From assembly GCA_029721435.1 (NCBI GenBank), contig CM056582.1:42366611-42430610 (forward strand): 64,000 nt of DNA, given 5' to 3'. Below, in pieces: positions 1 to 10,758 of the stretch (the first letter of the stretch is position 1; every line of letters starts with the position of its first letter). The translations under genes were made by a program, and so were the position numbers. The notes beneath the pieces are model-generated. The model did not search any database. It was not told where the DNA came from and saw only the letters and a program-made list of their open reading frames with translations. The DNA is from Gymnothorax reevesii (taxonomy: Eukaryota > Chordata > Actinopteri > Anguilliformes > Muraenidae).

Positions 1-574
1 GGTTAGCTTTGTTTGTGATTACATGATAGGGGTTTTGTGGAATATATGCATATAGCCTATGCATGGCGTTCACTCAAGCAAGTCAAAGAAACTCAACCAG
101 TTAAGCGAGTACAACCACTTAAATTGAGAAACATAGAGGTCAATTATTTAGTGTATATGGGCCACCAGAGTGAACATATGGACCGTGTATTGGAACATGA
201 TTTGGGAAATGTAGGTTATGTGAAAACTTTTATGAACATATGGGGCAGTGCGTGGCGGTGTTAATAATAGTTGAAACTGTGAATGTTTTCTCAAAGGTAT
301 AGGGTAGTCCAGGAGGACTAATGGACACAAAGCAGGGCCACCAAATGAAACTGGTCTTTTGGCTCAAGCATGATGGGCTGAGAACGCATTTCCTGTTTCC
401 CAGCATCAGGTTTTGTGTTTTGTGATGTCCCGCATTGACTTTGACATTTGTTTTTTGTGAAGGATGGCAGACAAGCCGGACTTGGTGTTGGTTAAAAATC
501 AAAGGAAGGGAGCGTATTGAGAAAATGTCCACTTTATTGGCAAAGTTATTTAAGTAGCCTATTGATTGTGGTTG
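1..574. other. No gene recognised
   Basis: The short open frames here have no recognisable domain and overlap each other on both strands. I see no repeat end, RNA gene or exon-like pattern up to the LTR start. Confidence 0.5.
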
Positions 575-1792
575 TGTTATGATCTGTTTACCATTCTGTC
601 TTGTTTGGATTTCGATTTCTGCATTGCCTGACCATGTCTCGAATTATGTATTGTGATGTGGATGCCTGATTATGTTCATGTCTTGTCTAGTTTAGTTTTG
701 CCATGTTTTGTATTTTGCCATATTCCATTCCTGCAGTTATATTCTGCCCATGTTTCGCTTTTATCCATGCATTGCACTTTGTCTCCCCAGGCCTGGTCTC
801 CTGTCAGGTGATTGCTCACAGCCCCAGTATTGCGTGCCACACTTTCAGGTGATTTAATGGTTTCTGGATTTGAACCATTCCTTCCTGTCTCGTTTACTTT
901 CTTCGCCTTGCTTTTCTATTTTGCTAACCAGTTTGTTATTTTTGCTAAATTTACTAACCCAGACTAACTTTGTATATCATACCAACTTACTTACGAGCAC
1001 AAAGGATCGTATAACTGCACCTTACTAATTGATTAAAAAGCTCTCAGCACTCGCCCTGTTCTAGTCTCCGCCTCCTGCCTTCACTCAATTTACTTTGCTG
1101 TGCTTCAAGCAGATTCTCTGCACCTGCCTAATCACTGTTTTGCTACTCATTCTGTGAACATAGAATTCCCTAACCGGAACCGTATGTCTGTTCATAGGCT
1201 GTCTTCATGTGATTTTTTTCATGTGATCAGGTTCTCCTTCATGTTTGCTCCTTTGTAATCTGAGTCTGAGTTCCTACACCTGTTTTCTGTTTAGCGTGTG
1301 ACCTCCCGGATGTGTACATTAGCAGTCTTCTCACAGCAGTTCTCGGTCAGAATGTTTCTCTTGTTTACCTGTGCTGCTATCGTCTTCACCTTGTACTCAT
1401 CGTGTTACTCTTCTGACTGGACCGTCTGACTTACGATTCTTGGCTCTGCTTTTTGGTACTATTGTCTGCATCTGTTTATGATTCCTTTTTGCCCGACTAC
1501 GAATTCTATGATTGCTGCCCTGTTTACGGTTTGAATTACGCCCACTGGATTTTGGCTTTTGCTTCTCTGACAAACCTGTGCCTGTATACCAAACTTGTTT
1601 TTGCCCAACCACGAGTACTGTGATTGCTGCCCTGGTTTTCAACTCTGATTCTGCTCTACTGGATTGTGATTTTTGGATTATGGACTTTGTACCTTTGCCT
1701 TCTGCCCTGCGGGGGTTTCCCCCCTCGCTTATTAAAATCACATCTACTGCACTGTTTGGTTCTCATGTCTGGTTCCTGAGCGTATCCTCACA
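575..1792 (+). mobile_element. Ty3/Gypsy-type LTR, diverged copy A
   Basis: This 1.2 kb block starts TGTTATGATC and ends CCTCACA, the TG...CA form of an LTR. It aligns by eye along its whole length, with many substitutions, to the reverse complement of 8834-9914, which is bounded by a 5-bp target duplication. Shared landmarks include a GCATTGCACTTTGTCTCCCC-like segment and a block near 1270-1340 (CTACACCTG, then TGTGACCT, then TTAGCAGTCTT). A TATTAAAATC motif lies near the 3' end. It is followed by a possible primer-binding site, so it may be a 5' LTR whose internal region is lost. No matching target duplication was found here. Confidence 0.55.
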
Positions 1793-1795
1793 GGT

Positions 1796-1813
1796 TTGGC
1801 ATCAGACTGGTAA
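1796..1813 (+). other. Possible tRNA-Leu-type primer-binding site
   Basis: A TTGGCATCAGACTGG-like string starts three to four bases after the LTR end. It resembles the TGGTGTCAG-type start of tRNA-Leu primer sites known from Ty3/Gypsy elements, with several mismatches. Position supports it more than sequence does. Confidence 0.25.
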
Positions 1814-1957
1814 AAATTTTTAGCGAGAAACCAGTGTAGTCGCCTATGGGTCGCCAGATTGAGGATGTGCATTATATATTTATGGGGAGCTAGGCCATGT
1901 ACCATGACAGCTTTGACAAAGCCTTGTTTAGTTGAGGTTTTGCGTGATTTTTTTTTT

Positions 1958-2484
1958 TTAGCGCCACTCTAAGGAAGGGGTAAATAATGGCGGATTAGAG
2001 GCTACAGAAATGGTTACCTTACCTTGTCCTTTCACCACTTCCCAGTCGATACCAGGATAATTTAAGGCACCCATAATAATAGTCCCTCCACCTCTACATG
2101 CTTGCGTAATCCTCTGAAAAAGCATTTCATTGACTGTACTGTCCAAAGCTGGTGGTCGATAGGATTCTCATATGTTTAAACCTGTCTCGTGTTTGCCAAT
2201 GAGCCTGACCCAGATATCTTCACAGGGCAAGGAATGTTCATTTCGGGAATTTTATGTACATTTATGTTATTGTTCACATAGATTGCTACGCCTCCTCCTC
2301 GCCTATTACATCTATCCTTCCTAAAGAGCTTATAACCTTCTATATTATATTCATCTCCATCCTCTTCACTAAGCCATGTCTCAGTTAGGATTACAATGTC
2401 ATAGCCCTCACTAATCATAATGGCCTCAATCTCTGGAAATTTTTATGCTTCTTGCATTTTAATAAAAACATTTGAGGTTATTAC
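1958..2484 (-). pseudogene. CR1-like LINE ORF2, endonuclease fragment
   Basis: Two minus-strand frames (2176-2418 and 1958-2146) carry conserved pieces of an apurinic-type LINE endonuclease. The first reads DIVILTETWLSEEDG and later RRGGGVAIYV, the family's early active-site blocks. The second reads IIMGALNYPGIDW, matching the GDFNYPGIDW block that holds a catalytic Asp; here GDF has become GAL, so that Asp is lost. The two pieces lie in different frames, and an in-frame stop follows an NI residue pair between them, so the gene is dead. No reverse transcriptase domain follows before 1958, so the copy is truncated. The ORF1-type esterase fragment lies just upstream on the same strand (2920-3417). 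CR1-clade assignment rests on the esterase plus endonuclease combination. Confidence 0.75.
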
Positions 2485-2717
2485 TAATGCTCATCCCTCT
2501 TGATTTCCCATGTGGCCACTGCCTCAAGCCCCCCACTACGCTTTAACAGTATATCATCAATAGCGCATGTAACGCCGTCCGCTTCCATCGGGGCAGTCTG
2601 CATTTCCCTATGTGTAACACTCACTAACCTCCCTGCCCCCCAAGTCCCAAGTTTAAACAAGTCGACATGGTCTACAACATCCCCCGCCAATCGTGGGCTT
2701 CTCATTTTCGAACTCAA
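2484..2717 (-). pseudogene. LINE linker between ORF1 and the endonuclease, unresolved
   Basis: A 77-residue minus-strand frame lies between the esterase-like and endonuclease-like fragments, so it probably belongs to the same LINE. I recognise no domain in it. It is rich in charged residues and has no membrane segment. A tetranucleotide-tract hairpin element separates it from the esterase fragment. Confidence 0.35.
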
Positions 2718-2906
2718 TCAAGGCCTTTATGGTCTGAAGCTACACACCAAATTTGGTTACTGTATCTGTAGTAGTTTCTGAGTAAAGCTGTCCCCTTTAT
2801 CTCGGACGGACGGACGGACGGACGCACACATGGACAGACGGACGGACGGACGCACGGAGGTCAAACCTATATCCCCCTCCCACTTCGTGTTGGCGGGGGA
2901 TAATAA
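2718..2906 (-). mobile_element. Hairpin element with GACG tract (Helentron-like class)
   Basis: Read on the minus strand this begins with an inverted repeat (TATCCCCCGCCAAC ... GGAGGGGGATA, about 2863-2903). It continues with a CTCC-then-GTCC tetranucleotide tract, seen on the plus strand as repeated GGAC units at about 2810-2860. The order of head hairpin then GTCC tract matches the copies at 41.9, 52.3 and 56.6 kb. No tail hairpin was resolved, so this copy may be truncated. It interrupts the CR1-like LINE. Confidence 0.5.
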
Positions 2907-2919
2907 TCCTTTGCTACCC

Positions 2920-3417
2920 TTAACATACGCTGGCCCAATGCAAAGGTACCCCTCCGGTTGAGGTACAGTCCGTCAGGCTTGAACAGGTCACCCCTGTCCC
3001 AGAGAAAGTTCCAGTGCCCCATAAACCTGTATCCCTCTTTCCTACACCAGGTTCATAGCCAGGCGCGAAACCTCCAGAAAAAATTCTGCTTGCACTTGGT
3101 ACCGGTAGAATCCCGGGGTACACTACCGTTGAGGATCTGCTCCTAAGCTTCTCAGCTAATTCCACTAATTTGCCTAGCAGATCCGCAAATCTACCCTTAC
3201 CTATGTCATTTGTCCCAACATGGACCATGAAAACTGGATCCCTCCCTGCTCTGGCCAGGAGCTTGTCCGCACGCTCGAGGAGGTCTCCTCCCTGGGCACC
3301 AGGCAGGCAGCACACCGTGCGAGACTCCTTGTCGCACGAACAGACTAAGCAATCTACTCCCCTCAGTATTGAGTTCTCCACTATCATTAATTCTCTTTTC
3401 TGAGGGGTAGAGGCCAA
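2920..3417 (-). pseudogene. CR1-like LINE ORF1, SGNH/GDSL esterase fragment
   Basis: The frame encodes an SGNH-hydrolase-like domain of the kind found in ORF1 of CR1-clade LINEs, thought to help bind nucleic acid or lipid during retrotransposition. Visible blocks are LMIVENSILRGVD (block I; the usual GDS is ENS here, keeping the Ser), a cysteine-rich CCLPGAQGGDL stretch, and VFMVHVGTNDIG (the GTND block, very well kept), followed by a VVYPGILPVP segment. The C-terminal third departs from the family pattern after ASRIFSGG, suggesting a frameshift. It lies upstream of the endonuclease fragment on the same strand, which fits CR1 order. It is a partial, inactive copy. Confidence 0.75.
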
Positions 3418-3484
3418 CAGGGTACCCTCCTGCTTATCAGTCCCCTCACTCTTAGGGTCAGGGGCTACTGTAATTTCAGTTCCT

Positions 3485-4746
3485 GCAAGGGCCAGAATCG
3501 ATTGGACACCTCAAGCACTGAAGGAGCTGTCGCTGTATGGCGTGCACGCCCTTTCCTGCGCTGTCGAACTACAGTCACCCAACTTTCTCTCCCTGCCTGC
3601 TTTGGGCTTAGGTTTATCTGCCCAACACACAGTTATACTTCACGCCCACTTGAAACTTCTCCAATAATGATCCATTGATTGACCTATTTCTTATCTAATG
3701 CCAGAGAGTATAAACTTTCCATTCCGTCTTTCTCTGTGAAGTGACAATCTTGAATTATAATTAAATAAGGTAACACATAATTTGCCAGATTATCTTCTGC
3801 ACAAAGGGGTTAAAGGTTATATATGTGTTAATAAATTTGAAGAAGGTCAACAATAAAGGCATTATTTCATAACTGCTTTATTGCCAACGGTGCTGACATT
3901 AGTGGAAGGCACCGTACATAAAATGGCAGTACTAGCATGTCGGCTGTTCTGAGTGCGGATGATTTTGGCCTTGTCCCAGTCCATAATATGATTTCTCATG
4001 TCAACCGACATGAACACTGGATCATGGAGGCAATTGAAATCAGGCCCACAGGTCTATGAACCAGGACGAGGGGGCATACATGCTTTCCCACACCTGGAGT
4101 GCCATCTTGGAGGAGCGGCCGGATAGCAGGAGGCGTGGCCGCCCTGTCAAATCTGACAGGGCGGCCACGCCTCGCTAACATCAGCTGATCAGACACGTCA
4201 CTCGTAACATCAGTGACTCTTCTGAAGAAGACGAGAGTATTCCATCGAAACATGTCAAGGTAGGATAAAACCTGAAAATAAATCTGAAAATAAGAATGTC
4301 AAAGCTAAGTAGTTTCTACAGACAGTATGAACCTTTTTGTACTACTCTGTGATACTGCTAGTAGCATTGACTCCTGCTGCATTGCTCTTGCCTGCTGCTA
4401 GTTCCATCTGCCGAAACCTCAGCGTCACGTATAGGTATCGAAAAATTCCCTGTTTTCCAGTACAGTAGGCCACAATGTGTCAAGAGCAGCACCGACATGT
4501 CAAAATATCATTAACTCTATTGGGCAAAAAGTTGGGCGACAAAAAAATGCATTGACTGTCATTAATTTAAAATATTTATATAATTTCATAGAAAAGGAGA
4601 GTCTTAAAGCCTAAAACTCCCCAGACGATGTCACTAGACCTGAAAAATTACACTACAGGTATTTGGTAGTATGCCATGTACCATAGTGTAATACTCAGTG
4701 GTATATGAGTCTTGTAGCACATCTGTGGTAGAAGACTCCAGGTGTA
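3485..4746. other. No gene recognised; contains a GC-rich palindrome
   Basis: No domain was seen in any short frame. The one notable structure is the perfect inverted repeat at 4131-4172, listed separately. Confidence 0.5.
4131..4172. repeat. Perfect 19-bp palindrome, GC-rich
   Basis: The left arm AGGCGTGGCCGCCCTGTCA (4131-4149) and right arm (4154-4172) are exact reverse complements with a four-base AATC spacer. The arms are far more GC-rich than the AT-rich flanks. Transcribed from either strand this would form a very stable hairpin. No T run follows it. Confidence 0.9.
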
Positions 4747-5394
4747 CAGTACAGTCGCCGTTGAAACCAAAGAAAAAGTCGTTCATCCGCCAGTAGGGGG
4801 GCGTAAGGTTCTCAGTAGGACCGGGAAATCTCGTCGTGAGCTGTGCAGTAGGACCGGCGTATTGATGCGCATGAGGATGATAGAGGACCTCCCGCCGCCT
4901 ACCGCGCACGGGGTAGCTGGGCGATAGCCCATTTGCCAGGTGTTTGTTTAATTATAACTGAGCCACGAGGGTGGTTGGGGTGGTCGTTTTGACAGTAGTG
5001 CGTACAAGTAGATAATGGCACAGCTTGTTGGCGATTTATTTCCATATAAGAATGCAAAAGTAACGTTAGCCTACATAAAGTATTGATTTGCTTTGATGTT
5101 ACCAGTAATCATTTCTGCAAACCTTTTTTATATTTGACGATACAGTTTGCTCAACCTGTGCTACTATTTAAAACTTTAGTGCGATATAATATGCAATTGG
5201 ATTATTAAATATCATGCTATTTTTGGTAAGGATTTTGTTTGTCAGGTATCATTTCTGCAATATTTTATGTTCGGAGATAATGCATGCTTTAATGTACTAT
5301 TAGGCCTATTTTACTCTCAGGTGCCGAAATATATTACTTTTCCTGTTGCAAACCTGTAATTTAGTATAGCCTAACCATTCCTACTGTAGGCTAC

Positions 5395-6743
5395 GTTGAC
5401 CGGTTCCGCATACAGAATTTGTTTAAAGAGTTAGGTATTGATACAGAATATGCTGGTGGAAAGTTATCTGTTCACGAATTTGCTGAAATTACCCACGCTT
5501 TTTGTGGATCAGTTAGTTTTCCTCAGGCATTAGGAAGAAAGCCTTGCACCCATTCTTCAGATACACGTCTTTTGACTGGTTCCGAAAATAATTTCCAGTT
5601 TCGCAAACAGTGCGCTTTGTCAGGCCGAAGTTATGATATTCTTTGTTCATTGGCATTATTGCGTGCCCCTACCCACAACGAAACAGACATATGAATTTTC
5701 CACCAATTTTAGGCAGCATTACTCTATAGGGGATATCACAAAAATTGGTCAAATTTATGGCTAACTGTTCTGTGTGTCGACATTGTGTCAGCATGAATCC
5801 ACGTGCGCTGGCCTCAGTTCATGATGATTTGTGCATCCATCGATATTCAACTGCTTTCAGCAACTACGGACGATTCTGTCTACTCTTTCCAATTCAGGTA
5901 GGCCCAGTAAATGCCAAGTATAGATTAAAACAAGTATTTGCCACTAACGTGTCTTTGTCCCCCGCCACAAAATGTGAAATCGTGTCAAAATGAGTAATCT
6001 CTCGGTGTGACCTTGAGAGTGACGCGAAGGTCACCAATATCGACTGGCGCTGGGGTATCACCCTAATACATGTTGACATCAAATTTGAAGAAAATCAGTA
6101 AATTTGTTCTTAAGATATCTGGCTGACAAAGATTCGGGACGGACGGACGGTCGTGAATACTATGTCCCGCCACATTAACACAGGACATGAGTCATAATTA
6201 GCCCGTTGAGCCGCAGAAAAACAGTTATGGTGGGTAAAAAATGTTTTCTGACACTGACTACAATAAACTTTCATAAAATTATTTCAGAGAAAATAAACAA
6301 GAATAAACATGTCTCATAAATTACAAGTTTGAAAACCTACAAAATGGTCAAATGACAAGTAGTCACTCTAATGGGTGATGAAAAAGTATCAAGAGTACGA
6401 AATTGTGATTTATATGGTCAAATATACGATAATTTCTGATCATAATGACACTAATTACGTGATATATCCCAGGAATACACGTGTTTAACGGCCACACACT
6501 GCACAGTGCGCCTTATCACAAGCGTTGATTTTGTAGCCGACTGCTGCAACGGTAAGCAACAGTTATGGGGCATTTATTTCTCTATGAAGCCGAATATCTC
6601 GAAACGACAGTTCAGAGTTAAATCCACAATAATTTCCCGTTCCAGCGGTGTCGAACTCAAGGCTGACAGCGAAGTCGTTTTCCCGCAAAAAAAGTTTGAT
6701 CTCTGCAAATTGCGGAATCGGTCAAATTGCGGAACCAGTCAAC
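5395..6743. mobile_element. Possible nested inverted-repeat element
   Basis: GTTGACCGGTTCCGCA at 5395-5410 is matched inversely, 15 of 16 bases, at 6728-6743. No clear target duplication flanks it. The interior has a 100-codon open stretch (about 5395-5694, plus) and a 118-residue frame (6506-6862, plus). I recognise neither, and neither is supported by motifs. Confidence 0.3.
6100..6190 (-). mobile_element. Partial hairpin/GTCC-tract element
   Basis: On the minus strand ATGTCC ... GGGACATAGTATT forms a head inverted repeat and is followed by CCGTCCGTCCGTCCC. This is the head-hairpin-then-tract order of the other class members. No tail was found, so this is a fragment. Confidence 0.4.
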
Positions 6744-8132
6744 CCACTGTATATCGAAGATTACTTGCACCCCGTCTCAGTAAAATTCATTTAGGGAAAG
6801 AACTCGAATGTTTTTCGCTTTATATACCGTTTCTTTTGAAAATGCTGATTGGCAATTTTTAACCAATTTTTCAAAACTTTTTGCATCGTCTGTATTTGTT
6901 TTAATGACTTCTCATAACCATTCAGATAAACATTCAGATGTTCAAACATAATATTCACAAAGCTTGCAACTAGAAAATAGTTGTGTACAATATGAATTTA
7001 GTTCGACCATAAAAACTCTTGAATGCACTAAAAAAACAAGCAAAATAAACTATTTGCGGAACCTTACACAGGATGTTTTAGTAAACTTATTCTATATCTA
7101 TCAATAAGGAAACTCTAAAAGAAAATGTCTCTTAAAACTGAATGGCTCTCTCATGAACTGAATTCGTGGAATTAAAAGCGGATACACCTGGCACTGATTC
7201 ATTACAACTCAGTTCGTGTCATTTCCATTTATCACCTTAATATTCCCTTTCAGCTCATTGTAGCCTATTAAAGAATTAATGACCTGGTCAGTGCATGGCA
7301 GAAATTTTCTATAAAATGCCCAACCATAAACTGACATCACATTTACAACGATGGAACTTATCACGATACGATGCATTTCCCCAGAGTTTACGGGGTTGAC
7401 TCCTTGGTGAGAGACAACCTCACACCTCTGCAGGTCCGAAAACGCATAATTTCGGAAAATAATGTGAGCAGGCTATTAAGTTGTATATTGCCAATTTCTT
7501 TATTTTTATTGCAGCTGGCTTTTCAAAACCAGTAAATCAATTGCGGCGCACTTCGCTGATGGTCTACCCAAAAACTCTCAGAATCACAGTTTCTGCAATA
7601 AAAAGACATATTTAAAATACCAAAAAAAAAAATAAAAAAATCCTTCAAGAATACAATTTCTTACATTTCGCTGTCAAATTTATCATAATATATATTTTTT
7701 TTCCTGTTCATGCAAGGCTTTTTAAACAGAGGATCATCCACGCGCTTTCCAGAGGTCGCATAAGCTCTCACTTCCACTTTCACTGCAAGAGAAAATAAAA
7801 AGATGTTAAAATACATAACGGCAAACACAAACGTAATACTAACAGTCAAAATGCCCTCTATTCTACAGGTTACACGCGGTACTACATTCAGTTTCGCGGA
7901 GCCACCTGTGGTTATTCTTAGCGGTAAACTGTCCTGGGATACGGCTCATCGGTTAGATCGTGGTTATTAATGGGTAAGAAGGGCGAAATGTTCGAGATAA
8001 CCGGGCGTGAACTAACGCCGTCTCTTTGGTTTTAACGGCGACTGTACTGTATTTCAAGTTTGGTTGATGTCATTTTTGAAATTTCCCTAACTTTCCTTTA
8101 CCTACATAGACTGTATGAAGAACATCTTTATG

Positions 8133-8371
8133 GAGCAGTGGGGGACACAGTAAGGCAGTGGTTAAGTGTGCTTGACTTGGGATCGAAGGGTCCTGAGTTT
8201 GAGTCCTCGCCACGGCCTTTGCGATGTGTTCTTTGGCAAATATTCCTCACTCCACCCAGGTTGATAAGTGAGTACCAGAAAATAGTCAGGGAAACCTGCG
8301 ATGGACTACCATCCCATCCAGGGGGAGAAGCAGTACTCCTAGTTGCTTCATTCGGCAGAAACTGGAGTTAA
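8133..8371 (+). mobile_element. tRNA-derived SINE (V-SINE-like), 5' part
   Basis: A tRNA-like head carries a box A-like GGCAGTGGTTAAGTG (from 8153) and a box B-like GAGTTTGAGTCC (8195-8206). A conserved body follows (CTGCGATGGACTACCATCCC, then ATCCAGGGGGAG) as in fish V-SINE-type elements. The SINE is cut at TTAA (8368-8371) by a transposon and resumes at 12310 with AAGCACCGGCCTGATG. Family naming is from general knowledge; the A and B boxes are visible. Confidence 0.7.
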
Positions 8372-8833
8372 AGGGGACCTATTGTGCTATATTTCCAAGG
8401 TTATATTTTGATCTTGGACTCCCCTAGAGTTCTCCTGATCATTCAAAGTCCTGAATAGGGTCCTTATTTAGCTCATACTGCCATCCTCAAAAAACCCCAT
8501 TTGTAGTCCATAGTAGTCTCTGCCTGAAATGCCTCATTGGGGTGGCTCTTCCGCTATGGCCCCCACTCCCCGTGTGCCCACTTTCTTCTGACTGGCCAGC
8601 TCTGTGCAGGGCGGATCTAGGAGGGACGAGGCAGCTGAATGCAGTTTTCTGGGTCTGGCACTTCATAGTGAAACTGAAACTGTCTCCCGAAGGAATTGAT
8701 GGGCATATTCTGCAATCAAAACGTAGGACATGTGTATAGATGTAATGAAATTAACTTGTTCTAATAAATACAATGGCGAAAGTGGAGGAGGCAGTGTGAA
8801 TGCCTGGCAGCTCAAGCTTGAATATGCTGTCTA

Positions 8834-9914
8834 TGTGACCTACAGCTCAGTAACCACATCCAAAAAACTTATGCCTTTAATGGAGTCTGAGTCAAAGCCA
8901 AAAAACACAGGAATTGCCAAGCCACGATACAAAATCGAAAAACAGTGTTGACTAGACAGGCAGGGGTCAGAACCAGTAAGACAGATGAGCAGAGGTACAA
9001 AAACGATCGGCAAAAAGTCGTAGTCGATGAACAAAGCCAAGGGTCAAACACAGGGTATCCAAACACAGAAATCGTGGTCATACAAAAATAAGTCGAAATC
9101 CAGAGAGAAAAACCAATACAAAAGGGTTATGGCAAGAATGAAAGTCGTACAATCCAGTTGAAGAGAAACAATATTCAATGGCATACGAGGCGCTTTGCAC
9201 AAAGAAGTATTGATCAACGTTCTGACAAGAGCTGTGAGTGAAAAGACTGCTAATATACACACAGGGAAGGTCACATGCTATACAGGAATCAGGTGTAGGC
9301 AATCAGACTAATTACTACGGGAGAATCACGAGGGAAGCCCTAACCACGAGAATTGGCTAAAGACAAAACATGAACGGGAATCACACAAACATTTGACATT
9401 TAAACAGCTCCGGTCCAGGAGTTCTACGTGCACAGATAACGAGTGCAGGAGAGTGATTAACACGTGCGAGAGATCTCGCTGAAGCTGAGGAGAGAGACAG
9501 GCTGAGGGGCGAAGAATAGAACAGGGCAATTAAGGAGAGGGAATTAGCCTAAATTAGTAGCGGTGCAACTTTACATATTAAACTACAGTGCTTATTAGTA
9601 AGTTTGTAATCTTATATATATGGACTAGTTGTGTTAGTAGACTATGATACAAAATACCATTGTTAGTCTTGTTAGTAATCAGAGCAGAAAGGCGAAGGAA
9701 GAAAACGAGATTCGAAGGAATATTTTAAACACCGGAATTCATTTAAACCACCCGAAGTCAGTGGGCACGCAGACAGGGAAGACGGACTGAACCAACTACA
9801 TCACAAGACAGGGGAGACAAGTGCAATGGAACTGAGAAATGGAATGAACCAAAAACCTGAGTGTACAATAACCAAAAAGAATAAATAAAAGACAGTAATC
9901 AAAAAACCATGACA
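8834..9914 (-). mobile_element. Solo Ty3/Gypsy-type LTR, copy B
   Basis: On the minus strand this runs from TGTCATGGTT to TAGGTCACA. It is bounded by a perfect 5-bp direct repeat GTCTA (8829-8833 and 9915-9919), the usual Ty3/Gypsy target duplication. It has no coding capacity. It is homologous to 575-1792 in inverse orientation. A solo LTR is the expected product of recombination between two LTRs of a full element. It sits inside the TTAA transposon, so it is the younger of the two. Confidence 0.8.
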
Positions 9915-10058
9915 GTCTACCTCCGGCTACTATGGTGAGTACACTGGTGTTTCTACTCTATAGCTAGTATCGAGGGAAAGTTAGAATCCACCCTATGCAG
10001 ACACATTTGTAGAACGAGTCAACAAACCCAACTGTAGACCCGAGACCGTAGAAATCCG

Positions 10059-10335
10059 GTGTGTCTCAGTTTAGAGGGAAACATGGACAGTGAGCAGCAG
10101 CTAAAAGTCGACCAACAACTTATGGACTGCTTCGGTGTGTATTATAAGGACCTGCTGGTTCGTGTGCATGGCTGTGGTGTGTCGTTAGCGTGGAGTAACG
10201 AACAGCTTCTGCGCTGGTGTATGACGAAGGGGCGAAAGCTCCAGGCTAAACGGCCTTTTCGGGAATTGCCCGTGGTAATGGTTACTTATTGCTTCGGAAT
10301 GACCCGCGTTTGCTCGCAAAAAATGGGCACGATAA
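10059..10335 (+). other. Unrecognised open frame inside the TTAA transposon
   Basis: A plus-strand frame has a MDSEQQLKVDQQLMDCFGVY start in adequate start context (ACATGG) and stays open for about 85 codons before running into the TTA-flanked element at about 10336. It has no recognisable domain and no membrane segment. It could be a transposase or accessory fragment of the host transposon, or chance. Confidence 0.2.
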
Positions 10336-10758
10336 AACGCTTTCACACTGGACGCAAAATGAATTTTTCAAGTGACAGATTACATTCAAAGTCAATGCAT
10401 TTACTTTGAATGTTATCTCTCGCTCTAAAAACTTGTTTCGCGTCTGGTGTGAAAGCTGCTTAACGCGCCCACAACCCATGTATTCGCGTTCATGCATTGA
10501 CTTTGAATATAGCTAATCTGTCATGCGAAAAATTACTTTCGCGTCCGGTGTGAAAGCTGCTTATCGTGCCCATAACATGTGTATTCGTGTCTTTGCATTG
10601 ACTTTGAATGTAGCTCATCTGTTGCACGAAAAATTAGTTCGCGCTCGGGGTGAAAGCGGCTTGACATGCCCATAACTCGTATACTCGAGTCTTTGCATTG
10701 ACTTTGAATGCAATCTTTCCCGCGAACAATTCGTTTCGCATCCGATGTGAAAGCAGCT
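10336..10758. mobile_element. TTA-flanked inverted-repeat element with tandemised right arm
   Basis: The left end GCTTTCACACTGGACGC (near 10339) is matched inversely by GCGTCTGGTGTGAAAGCTGC-type ends. The right-arm unit of about 100 bp (a TTCGCGTCCGGTGTGAAAGC core with a TTGCATTGACTTTGAATG core) repeats about three times, at 10438, 10538 and 10638, and ends at AGCAGCT followed by TTA (10759-10761). The 36.1/42.7 kb pair shares these ends and the TTA flank. TTA/TAA duplication points to PIF/Harbinger-like elements, but no transposase is present. Confidence 0.6.

Larger units (their letters stand above)
4747..8049. mobile_element. Inverted-repeat element flanked by TA (Tc1/pogo-like ends)
   Basis: The left end CAGTACAGTCGCCGTTGAAA (4747 on) is matched inversely by the right end at 8023-8049, which reads CTTTGGTTTTAACGGCGACT then GTACTG. 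About 26 of 27 terminal bases agree, and both ends abut TA (4745-4746 and 8050-8051). TA target sites and CAGT termini are typical of the Tc1/mariner/pogo group. The 3.3 kb interior holds no recognisable transposase and contains other repeats, so it is either non-autonomous or badly decayed. Confidence 0.6.

Noticed and set aside
4208..4260. CTGAAGA ... CGAAAC string resembling a hammerhead ribozyme core of Penelope-like elements
   Set aside because: CUGAUGA is mutated and no convincing stem II or closing helices could be drawn by eye.
6506..6862. 118-residue plus-strand frame
   Set aside because: No domain, no start context, and it crosses the end of an inverted-repeat element. Treated as chance.
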